A stretch of DNA of 64,000 nucleotides from Halichoerus grypus (Eukaryota > Chordata > Mammalia > Carnivora > Phocidae), in contig NC_135715.1 of the NCBI RefSeq assembly GCF_964656455.1, positions 146,747,935 through 146,811,934 of the forward strand, written 5' to 3'. The position numbers and the translations under genes are program-made. The stretch's first letter is position 1. Each line of letters begins with the position of its first letter. The notes beneath the pieces were generated by a model that was not told where the DNA came from, made no database searches, and saw only the letters and a list, made by a program, of their open reading frames with translations. Positions 26,801 to 38,800 of the stretch are shown piece after piece.

Positions 26801-29800
26801 CATCTGCAAAGAGAGAGAGTTTGACTTCTTCTTTGCCGATTTGAATACCTTTTATTTCTTATTGTTGTCTAATTGCTGTTGCTAGGACTTCTAGTACTAT
26901 GATGAACAATAGTGGTGAGAGTGGGCATCCCTGTCGTATTCCCGATCTTAAGGGAATTGAGAATGATATTCACTGTGGGTTTTTCATAGATGGTTTTTAT
27001 GAAATTGAGGAATGTTCTCTCTATCCTATACTCTGGAGAGTTTTAATCAGGAAAGGATATTGTATTTTCTCACATGCTTTTTCTGCATCAATTGAGAGGA
27101 CCATATGCTTCATCTGTCTCCTCTTATTAATGTGTTCTATCACATTGATTGATTTGCGAATGTTGAACCACCCTTGCATCCCAAAAATAAATCCCACTTC
27201 ATCGTGGTGGATGATCCTTTTAATGTACTGTTGGATCCTATTAGCTAGGATTTTGTTGAAAATTTTGGCATCCATCTTCATCAGGGATATCGGTCTGAAA
27301 TTCTCCTTTTTGATGGGGTCTTTGCCTGGTTTGGGAATCAAGGTAATGCTGGCATCATAGAATGAGTGTGGAAACTTCCCTTCTATTTCTATTTTTTGAA
27401 ACAGCTTCAGGAGAATAGGTTTATTTCTTCTTTGAATGTTTGGTAGGATTCCCCAGGGAATCCATCAGGTCCTGGACTCCTGTTTTTGGGGAAGTTTTTG
27501 ATCAGTGCTTCAATCTCATTACTGGTTATTGGTCTATTCAGGTTGTCAATTTCTTCCTGTTTCAGTCTTGGTAGTTTATAGGTTTCCAGGAAGGCATCCA
27601 TTTCTTCAAGGTTGCTTAATTTATTGGCATATAGTTGCTAATAATAATTTCTAATAATTGTTTCTGTTTCCTTGGTGTTAGTTGTGATCTCTACCCTTTC
27701 ATTCATAATTTCATTAATTTGGGTCCTTTCTCTTTTCTTTTGGGTAAGTCTGGCCAGAGGTTTATCGATCTTACTAATTCTTTCAAAGAACCAGCTTCTA
27801 GTTTCGTTGATCTGCTCTACTGTATTTCTGGTTTCTATTTCATTGATCTCTGTTCTAATCCTAATTATTTCTCTTCTAATGTGTGGCTTAGGCATCATTT
27901 GTTGTTTTTTCTTTTTTTATTAAGATTTTTTTTTTATTTTTTATTTGACAGAGAGAGAGTACAAGCAGGGGGAGTGTCAGGCAGAGGGAGAGGGAGAAGC
28001 AGGCTCCCCGCTCAACAGGGAGCCTGATGTGGGGCTCGATCCCAGGACCCTGGGATCATGACCTGAGCCGAAGGCAGACACTTAACCATCTGAGCCACCC
28101 AGGCGCCCCTGTTGTTTTTTCTCTAGTTCTTTAAGGTGTAAAGTTAGTTGGTGAATTCGGAATTTTTCTATTTTTTTGAGTGAGGCTTGGATGGCTATGT
28201 ATTTCCCCCCTGAGGACGGCCTTTGCAGTATCCCATAGGGTTTGGACCAATGTGTTTTCATTCTCATTAATTTCCATGAGTTGTTTAAGTTCTTTGATTT
28301 CCTGGTTGACTCAAACATTCTTAAGCAGAGTGGTCTTTAGCTTCCAAGTGTTTGAATTTCTGCCAAATTTTTCTTGTGGTTGAGTTCCAGTTTCAAAGCA
28401 TTATGGTCTGAGAATATGTAGGGAATAATCTCAATCTTTTGGTATCATTTGAGACCTGATTTATGACCCAGTATGTGGTCTATTCTGGAGAAAGTTACAT
28501 GTGCACTCGAGAAGAATGAGTATTCTGTTGTTTTAGGGTGGAATGTTCTGTATATATCTATGCGGTCCATCTGTCCAGTGTGTCATTCAAACCTCTTGTT
28601 TCCTTGTTGATTTTCGGCTTAGATGATCTCTCTATTGCTGAGAGTGGAGTATTGCGGTCTCCTACAATTAATATATTATTATCAATATGTCTCTTTATTT
28701 TGGTTAACAGTTGGCTTATGTAGTTGGCTCCTCCCATGTTGGGGGCTTAGATATTTACAATTGTTAGATCTTCTTGTTGGATAGATCCTTTAAGAATGAT
28801 ATAATGTCCCTCTGTATCTCTTAATACAGTCTTTAGCTTAAAATCTAATTTGTCTGATATAAGAATTGCTACCCCAGCTTTCTTCTGAGGTCCGTTGGCA
28901 TGGAAGATGGATTTCCATCCCTTCACTTTCAGTCTGGATGTATCTTTAGGTTCAAAATGAGTCTCTTGTAGACAGCATATGGATGGGTCTTGTCTTATTA
29001 TCCAACGTGCAACCCTGTGCTGTTTTATGGGAGCATTTAGGCCGTTCACATTGAGAGTGATTTAAAGATATGAATTAATTGTCATCATGTTGCCTGTGAA
29101 GACCTTGTTTCTATAGATTGTCTCTGTAAATTTCTGTTGTATATCACTCTTGGGGTCTTTCTCCTTTTATAGAACCCCCTTTAATATTTCTTGCAGGGCC
29201 AGCTTAGTGGTCACATATTCTTTCAGTTTCTGCTGGTCTTGGAAGCTCTGCATCTCTCCATCCATTCTAAATGACAGCTTTGCCTCGTAAAGTATTCTTG
29301 GCTGCATGTTATTCTCATTTAGTACCCTGAATATAGTCTTGCCAGCCCTTTCTGGCTTGCCAGGTCTCTGTGGATCGGTCTGACATTATTCTGATGTTCT
29401 TCCCTGTGTACGTAAGGAATCTCTTTCCCCTAACTTCCCTTAAGATGGTTTCCTTTGTTCTAAGCTTTGCGAGTTTTACTATTACATGCCAGGGCATTGG
29501 CCTGTTTTCCTTGATCTTGGGAGGGGTCCTCTCTCCCTCTAGGACATGAATGCTTGTTTCATTCCCCAGATTAGGGAAGTTCTCAGCTACGATTTGCTCA
29601 AATATATCTTCTAGTCCTCCCTCTCTCTCCACCCCTTCAGGGATGCCAGTAATTCTGACATTGGAACGTTTCATATTGTCACTTATTTCTCTCATTCTGT
29701 TTTCATGGATTTTAAGCTGTTTCTTCCAGGCCTCCTCATGCTCATTCTTTTCTATCATTTTGTCTTCTAGATCAGTAATTCGGTCTTCTGCCTTGTTTAC

Positions 29801-32800
29801 CCTAGCTATTAGAGTATCTAGATTAGATTGGATCTCACTGATAGCATTTTTAAATTCTGCCAGATCAGCTCTCATTTCTGCCCTTAGAGACTCTATGTTG
29901 CCATTAATCAATTTCTCCATTCTAGCTATCGTCTTCATAACTGTTACCCTGAAGTCTATTTCTGACATCTTGCTTATATCTATATCCATTTGTAAATCTG
30001 CAGCAGAAGTCACAGTCTCTGAGTCCTTCCTATTTGGGGGGTTCTTCCTCTTAGTCGTTCTGTTGAGGGGTGGTTGAGGGAATGTACAGAATCCAAATTA
30101 TTGATCACAAGCCAAGCAAGATGCACCTGTTTTATAGGGACTTTAGGGTTGTCGGCCTCTTGTTTTCCCAGCCTGTCTTCTGGGGGAGGGGCCTGCCGTG
30201 CTGTTACTCAGGCAACCCTGTTTGGGCAGAGTTGCCCTGCCCCCTGTGTGGGGGGATGGTCTTAGTGAAAACCGATTTTGGGGGGGCTTTTGTTCTCTAG
30301 CGGCTTTCCCTGCTGGCTTTCCATGTCTCTTCTGAGAGTCAGAGCAGAAGAGATCATTTCCAACCCTCTGCCTCAAGCAGAGAGATCACAGTCTGTTCTT
30401 CAGTGAGCTTTCCAGGACACACTGTCTCCGTTTCTGTCTGTGCTGCTAAAACCACAGCATCCTGGGTTGTGCACCCCTCAGCAGCGCTCCCAGTCCTCGT
30501 TTCCAGGTCCAGGCAGGTCTTTGTCCTCTGTGCTTCTAAAACCGCCAGCCACCCCCAGTTCACACATGCGCTCCTGCAGCTCCAGGTTTCAGTCCGGGGG
30601 GGCTGCCCTAAAGTCCCTTCCCCGCCGCTACCAGTCTGTAAGTCTGTGCCCGTTCCCCAGCGTGGGAGGCTTTCGTGCTCCAGTGGTGCAGAATCCCTGA
30701 GGCTCCCTCCCGTTTCCATTTATCTTCCAGTGTCTGCCCGCCTAATCATGGCTCCCTGTGTCATACCTCAAAATCAACTGCCAGCGATGTTCTGTTTGTA
30801 GAGATCCAGATCTATCTTCTTACATCTCAGGCTGATTTCACGGGTGTTCAGAATGGTCTGGTAGATAAAGCCAGCTCACTTCAGGGGACTAGTTGGAGTA
30901 GGGTCCCCTACTCCTCTGCCATCTTTTTTTTCCCTCAGAACCCCTCTTTTTTTTTAAGATTTTATTTATTTATTTGACAGAGAGAGAGAGAGAGCACAAG
31001 TAGGCAGAGCAGCAGGCAGAGGGAGAAGCAGGCTCTCCACTGAGCAGGGATCCCGATGTGGGGCTTGATCCCAGGACCCTGGGATCATGACCTGAGCCGA
31101 AGGCAGCTGCTTAACCAACTGAGCTACCCAGGTGCCCCAGAACCCCTCTTTTGAAGAGGATGTAAAGGAATTTATATTATCAAGGTGACAGAAGAATATC
31201 TATTTTACAAATGAAATTGAATTATACTTCCAAGTAACATTGTCATCTTCCACTAAGTAGACATTTTTTCAGAGAGACAGAGAGAATGAGAGAGGAAGGG
31301 TGAATTTGGTCCAGTGGGGAGATAGAGCACTCTCACATTTTATATCTCTAATGAAAACATCTCTAATGAAAGTGTAATTGAGTACACTTGATGTGAGGAG
31401 CCTTTGCCCTCCTTAAATGATTAGAAACAGGAAATACAATTACCTCTATCACAAAGGAGGAGTATGTATACAGTTGCTTATGCCAGGCTGGGAGGCACAT
31501 CCAAGAACTCCAATAGTCACTGTGGGCTAGTGGGTTTCAAGCCAGTAGCTATGTTGGTATGCACCCCCACAAATAGGAAATGACATGTTACAGTTGGTCT
31601 CTGTGTAGCTTTCCTCTCTACCAGAAGAAAATTCTGTCCCTCCAAGTATATCTTTTAACTTGAAGGATAATATTTCAAGAGTAATTGTCTTCCCATTTCA
31701 CATCTCTCCATTTTGTCCAATGCCTCCCCACAGTACCACATACAAATTAGCATAAGGCTCACTTCTTCTTGGGCATGAAGAAATAGTCTATCTTGGGTAA
31801 TTCTTTCATCACTATTATTAAAAATACATGTTTTATTACATTTCTTTAAGCTTATTATCCAAAGAAGAAAAAGAAGACTTATGATAATCAAAACTTAATT
31901 TACACTGTTGGTGACCAGACAGCAAGTAAAGGAGCATATGGTAATTGAATATTTTAATAAGAAATACTAAGTAGTAATTTGGGGAAAGACTGAGATAGCA
32001 TCTTTTGCTTAAATGCTTTTAATGCCTTAAATCTTCTGTTTTCAGTTGTCAAATGACTGATATAGAGTGATGCTTACCAATAATGACACAATCTCTATTG
32101 CTTTCAGAATTTGATTTCTAGTTACTGATTTTGTGTTCTAAACTTAACATTATGTCATCACTTTAGAAAAATCAAATGAAGAGTCTATTGCTGTTAAAGA
32201 AGCAGTATATGAAACCCAACAAATCGCAAAATAGTTTTAATAATGCTCAAAATTATTTTAGAAAACTCTGAGGTGGGTCAGAAATTAACTCCAAAGCCAC
32301 TGTGAACCCTATTTATTATTTATCTCATGCTGTGTTACTTGATATTGTCTATTAGGCTCGTTGGATTAAACCAGGAACCTAAATTACAGCATAAAACTCC
32401 CCCAAATAATACGCTATCAAAAGTATGAGACTGTTAAAAATTAAACAATATGAATCTCCTCCCACTATCAAGTTTCCAGGGAGAAATTAAAGTATAAAAG
32501 TTAAAATTCCTTTGGCCTTATCAGTTCAAATCTAAAGAAAAAAAAGTCCAAAATCTTTCCTCCCTGATGAGGTAATTTGATTAATCTCATCAAGACTTAG
32601 AAACCTGGGGAGTGACAAGGATGCTTTAGTGGAAGCTGTCTTCCATTCTCAGGACCACTGAGGTAGAATTAATTCAACACTAAGCTTCATGGGTCCTATA
32701 TTTAAAGTTCAAAGACATTTTTTTAAGACACCAGAGTTACTACAACATACAAAATTATGACAATGCCAGCCCCCCCGCCCCACTAAATATAGACAATGAA

Positions 32801-35800
32801 ACTAAATTTTCAGTTTCCAAAGCAGTTATCTCACACAGAGTGATCTTCTAAAACTCTAGTGTTTAATGCAACACAGACTGGTCTTACTGATGACAAAAAT
32901 TCTAGTGCTATTAGGAGAGTATGATAGATGGAAAATACTGTTTTCATCCTTACCAGGCTACCAGTCTGTGACAATTGTTCAGGGATCAAACCTGTAAATT
33001 TAATTAAGCATAGTTGGGAAACATTCCATTAAAAGATGAATTCTGAAACTCTACTGACACCTTTCTTGGGGTGAGAGGTCTTCACTCTAAGAGTGCCTTG
33101 TGAATCATTTTTTTGTGAATCTTAGAACTATACATCAGTGACATCACAAGTCATTGTATATTATTAGAAGTGCCTCTCTCTCCTAGTCATTGCAATCAAA
33201 CCTTCTTACTTTTCATCATTGAACCCTGAGTATGAACTCTGTACAGTATCACAGCTTTTATAGTCCTATGGGTAATTTGCCCCACATTTTGTAGCTGGCA
33301 ACTCTCCAATATGAGTTCTGAGCCCTGAATTCCCTGTATTTCTTGCTTCTGATCTTGTGTCTGTTTTCTTATTTCTCCCAAAAAGATCCTGAGGTGTTCA
33401 CTTTGTTTTTTCAAATATCTAAGGCAAAATGGATTTTTTTTTTTGTATAATTGCATCCAAACACATGTATGGATTTGTGTGATCTCTACCACAATCATGT
33501 AAGATTCAGTCATTACAATCACAACATCCCAAAACTTTCCTTTTGCTGTCATACATTCCTCCCTCCCACTAATAACGCTAGGTAACCACTGATTGTTCTT
33601 CGTCACTATAGTTCTTTTCCCTTTGAAGCATGTCTTAGAAATAGAATCTTATAGTATTTGACATTTTGATAATGTCTTCTTTCATTCAGTGTTCGAAATT
33701 TATTCAAGTTATTGCATGCATTGATAGTTTACTCCTTTTGAATCGCTGAGTAGTATTCCATTGTATGTATGCACCAGAATTTGTGTGTACATTCATCAGT
33801 TGAAGGAAATTTGGGTTATTTCCAGGTTTTGGTGATTATGAATAGAAAAATCAGAAGTATTTTTAGTCTGCTTTTTGTATAAATAAGGGATTGTTGAGTC
33901 ATATGGTATATATGTTCAAGTTTATAAAGAGCTGTCCAACTGCTTTCCAGAATGCCTATAATATTTTGCATTTTCATCAGTAATGCATGAGAGATCCATT
34001 TGCTATGCAGTCCTGCTACCATTAGTATTTTCAGCAATTTTTAAAAAAGGTTTTATTTATTTATTTGGCAGAGAGAATAAGCACAAGCAGGGGGAGTGGT
34101 GGACAGAGGGAGAAGCAGGCTCCCTGCTGAGCAAGGAGCCCGATGCAGGACTTGATCCCAGAACCACAGGATCATGACCTGAGCCAAAGGCAGATGTTTA
34201 ACTAACTGAGCCATCCACGCATTCCAGCAATTTTTTATTTTAGTCATTCTAATAGATGTAGTGGTATCTCATCGTGATTTTATTTGCATTTCCTTAATGG
34301 CTAATGATGATGACTATCTTTTCATATGTGTTCGCCTTTTGTAAACCCTGCTTGGTAAAGTATCTGTTGAAGTTTTTGCTCATTTTTAATTGGTTGGTTT
34401 TCTCACTGTTGAGTTTAAGGAGTTTTTTATATATTATGAATACAAGTCTTTTTCAGATATGTGATTTGCAAATATTTTCTCTCAGTCTGTGATTTACCTT
34501 TTCATTTTCTGTTCCATTAATCAATTTATGTGTCTATCCCTTTGCCAATACTGCACTATCTTAATTATTGTAGCTTTTTACTGTCTTAAATTCAGGTAGT
34601 ATAATTCTACTAACTATTTTTTCCCTTAAAATTTAGGGACTATTTTAATTAATTTGCCTTTTGCATATAAATTGTATGATCAGCTTGTCTACAAAAATTA
34701 TCCTGGGATTTTTGAATGAAGTACATTAAATCAATCTATAGATCATTTTGAGGAGAAAATAAATCTTTACAGGTCTTGGTCTTCCAATCCATAAACATAG
34801 TAACTCTTTCTGTTTCTTTAGTTGTACTTGATTTCTTTCATGTTTTTATAGTTTTCAGCATAGAGATCTTGTATATGTTGTGTTATATTTATACATAAGT
34901 ACTTCATTTCTTTCATACTATTATACAGGACATTTTTAAAATTTGTTTTCCAGTTGTCCATAACTTTTTTTTTTTAATTTATTTATTTATTTTAGAGAGA
35001 GAGTACACAAGTCAGGGGAGGGGCAGAGGGAGAGGGAGGGAGAGAATCCCCAAGCAGGCTCCCTGCTGAGTGCCAAGACAGATGTGGAGCTTGCTCTCAC
35101 CACCCTGAGATCACGACCTGAGCCAAAATCAAAAGTAGGATGCTCAACTGACTGAGCAAGCACCCCTGTCCATGACTGTTGTTTTTATGTCTCTTTGTAC
35201 AGATTTTTTTTTTAGGGTTGTTCCAGATAACAATGTACTAAGCTTTTCACAATCAACTATAAATAAATATTTAACCCTTTAAGTGGAATGTGAAAATTTT
35301 GCCACTATATATGACTCCTTATCCCTCTTCCCTTTGTTATAGTTGTCCTATGTATTACATCTACATACATCAAACATCCACTCAGAGAATATAATAAGTT
35401 TTATTTTAAATAACTAAATAGAAGACTAGCCTATTATATTCACTCAGATAGTTACCATTTTGAATGCCTTTTAATTTCTGATATCCCAGGTTTCGTTCCA
35501 ATATCATTTTTTTAGTCTATAGAACCTCCCTTAGAATCTCTTTTAGAACAGATTTTCTGGCACTGAATCATATTAATTTCCCTTCATCTAAGAATGTCTT
35601 TACTTTACCTTCATTCCTGAATGATAGTGTTTTCATTTGATATAGAATTGTAAGTTGACATTTTTTTTCCCCAACTTGAAAACTGTTGTTCCATTTCATT
35701 GTGTTTCCATGGTTCGGATGAGATATGAGCCATATTTGAATTGTTGATCCTCTATAAGTAAGGTGACATTTTTCTCTGGTTGTTAAGATTTTTGGGGGTG

Positions 35801-38800
35801 GGAAATAGTTTTTAGCAGCTTGATTTTGATATGTCTTAGTGTGGATTTCTTTCTTTTTTTTTTTTTTTTTCTTGTTTTAAGGTTCACTGAATTTCCTTAA
35901 GCTGTAAGTTTATATCTTTTGCCAAATTTCTTTAAAGCAGATTTCCTTCTCCCACAGAAAGAAATACTGTCCAAATCTGGTGATTGTCATAACCATTATT
36001 TTAAAATATATTTACTACATGAGTGTATACCCTTAAACTATATATACACATATAGACATAAATACCATTAAAATATTTTAATGTAACTTATATGCTGTTG
36101 TATCCAGTCTTATGTGACTTGCTTTTTACATCCAGCATTATATTTCAGAAGTTTTATCTCTGTGCTGCCTGACATTTTATTTTATTTCACAACTGATCTT
36201 ATCCCATTGTGTGGATATACCACAATTTATACATTTGTTTTTCTGTTGAGGGAAGTATTTGTTATTTGAACAATATTGCCCTGAACATTCATATATATAT
36301 GAACATTCATATATATATAAAAAATCTCATGGTACTCACAGAAAGGAGATTCTCTCGGGGTTATATGCCTAGATATGGGATTTCTGGGTCATGTTTCCTC
36401 TTCTGAGAAGTTATCTTTTCAAATCTCTGGTCCATTTTCCTACTGGGTTTTCTTTTTCCTGTGGATTTGAAAGATATTTAAAGCCATCCTAGACATTTGT
36501 CTATTATATACATATATATAGTATAAATAACTTCTAATTTGTAATTTTTTTCTATTCTTTCCTTTTATCTTTTGATGACAGAAGTTATGAATTCAATATG
36601 ACTGATGTTAATTTTTTGTTTATTTACAGCAAATATTTCCAGTTTTGTTAATGGCTTTTTTAGCTTTTCTTATTAAACATTTCAAAAATAAGTAAAAACC
36701 AGCAGTACCCTTAATGTGCTTATCATTCAACTTCAACAACAACTCATGAATAATTTTGTTTTGCCTATGCCCTCAACCTCTCTCTGCTGCCTTGTTGTTC
36801 CAAAGTACATCCCATTAATATGAAAATAGGTATCTAAAAGACAAGGATTTTTTAAATGCATAGCAACAATACCATTATCACATGGCACAAATAATCCTTT
36901 AATGTAATAAAATAAATCCCTATTCAACTTTCCAATGATCTCATAAATGTCACAAAAATATTTTGATGTTAGTTTGAATCTACATTGACATGCATTACAA
37001 TAATTTGTTATGTCTCCCGAATCTTAATCTAATAGGTTCTTCTTCCACATACCCTTCTCCCTCCCTCCCTGCCTCCTTTTATTAATTGTTTATTTGTTGA
37101 AGAAACTGAGTTGCTTGTCTGTTGAGTTCCTCACAGACTGGACTTTTGCTGATTGTATCTGTATGTAAATAATGTATATTATTTCTTCTGTATTTCCTGT
37201 AAAGTATTAGTTAGATCTATACACTTTCAGGGTTTTTGTTTTTTTTTTATTGAGGTATAATTGACATACAACATTATCTTAGTTTCAGGTATACAACATA
37301 ATGATTTGATATTTGTATACACTGCAAAATGATCCCACAGTAAGTCTAGTTTCCCCCGTCACAGTATAAAGTTACATGATATGCAATACAATATTGTTGA
37401 CTATAGTCACTGTGCTGTATATTACATTCCCATGACTTACTTATTTTGTGACTGGACATTTGTACATCCTGACCCACTTCTCCCATTCCTCACCCCCAAC
37501 CTTGCCCCGTCTGTCAACCACCAATCTGTTCTTTGCATCTGTGAGTTTGGTTTCGTTTATCTGTTTTATTTTTTAGATTCCACATATAAGTGAAATTACA
37601 TGGTATTTGTCTTTCTCTGATTTGTTTCACTTAGCATAATACCTTTTCAATATATAAAATCGTGTCATTCACAAATAGTGACAGTTTTACTTCTTCCATT
37701 CCAATTTGGATTCCTGTTGTTTTTCTTTTTTTGCCTAATTGGCATCCCGGTAGGTACCTATAGGTCCTTTAATCTATTTTTTTGACCTTTTTTTTTTCTT
37801 TTTGCTGCTCTGTTTGGGTGAGTTCCACTGACCTGTATTCCAGGTCACTAGCCCTTCCTTCTGTTTCATCCAGTCTGCGGTTGAACCCCTATAGTGTCTT
37901 TTTTCATTTCAGTTATTGTATTCTTCAGCCCTATGACTTAATGTTTGGCACTTTCTTGTATTTTCTCTCTCTTTGTTGATCTCTCTGTGTTCATCCATTC
38001 TTCTCTCAAGATCCATGAGCATCTTTATGACTATTACTTTGAACTCTTTATCAGGCAAATTACTTATCTTTGTTTTTTAAAGTTTTCTTTGGGGGCTCTT
38101 CTTGTTCTTTAATTTGGAACACATTCCTCCATTTCCTAATTTCACTTGATTCTTTGCTTCTATGTATGAGGCAAAACATCTCTCTCTCCCAGTCTTAAGG
38201 GAGTGGTCAAAAGAAGACTGGGGGTGTGTTTCACCTGTTGTCTGTGCAGCATCCTGCCAAGAACTGTCTCTCTGATTGCTTCAGTCCCCTGGGGCCCCAA
38301 AACACAGGGCCCCTTGGCCACCAGAGATAGGCATTCAAAGGGTATCTCTTGTGAACTATGTGTACTTACTGGCTTTGGCAGGGCCACAGGGGAGCGTTGG
38401 GGCAGGCAAGCCCACCCACTGGCTTTAGTGGGGCAGAGCCACAGGAGCAGTGCTAACAGGGTAAACAGAGTAAAAAATGGCATCTGGCATTGCCAGCACT
38501 TAGCAAGGTAGGAGAGTGTAAAAATGGCACCAACCAGCACCTCCTTCCCTGGAGAGAGTTGGAACAAACCTCTGCCCATCCAGCAAATGCTTTAAGAATA
38601 GCCAGTGGATCTCCTTTATGTATGGTCTAAGTGCTTTTCAGCCTGCTGCTTTTGTGCTGGGTCTCAGGATAAGTAGTCTGCGCACAAGCCCTTTAGGAAC
38701 AGAGTTTCAGTTTCCCAATGCCCTTTGAATCTCCTAGACATAAGCCATGTTGATTTTTAAAGTCAAATGTTTGGGGGCTCATCTTTCCAGTGCAGGTCCC

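Larger units (their letters stand above)
24823..30950 (-). mobile_element. Near-full-length carnivore L1 (copy A), antisense in intron 8
   Basis: Flanked by an 18-base target duplication cctcagaacccctctttt at 24823-24840 and 30933-30950. The element itself is about 24841-30932: 5' end on the right, A-rich 3' end on the left. On the minus strand the order is 5' UTR, ORF1 (about 30052-29080), ORF2 endonuclease (from 29049), reverse transcriptase (about 27400-26500), C-terminal part, 3' UTR. ORF1 and ORF2 are broken by frameshifts and stops and a SINE is nested at 27913-28108, so it cannot move on its own. Without the SINE it is about 5.9 kb. Confidence 0.93.
22675..31850 (+). other. FSIP2: FSIP2 intron 8 (9.2 kb)
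   Basis: Contents in order: a G-run/purine tract at about 23054-23160, L2 split by MIR (23340-24010), two sense SINEs, a near-full-length antisense L1 (24841-30932) with a nested SINE, a further antisense SINE (30951-31137), then about 700 bases with nothing recognised before exon 9. Confidence 0.85.

Noticed and set aside
25052..30013. L1 ORFs as functional host genes
   Set aside because: They belong to a frameshifted retrotransposon with target duplications; ORF1 and ORF2 are both broken.
33196..33606. 136-codon antisense ORF in intron 9
   Set aside because: Low-complexity residue content, no domain, no start context or splice support, and it runs into old L1 text.
38160..38579. 139-codon antisense ORF and an overlapping 102-codon sense ORF
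   Set aside because: They lie in GC-richer old L1 5'-side sequence, overlap on opposite strands and show no motif.
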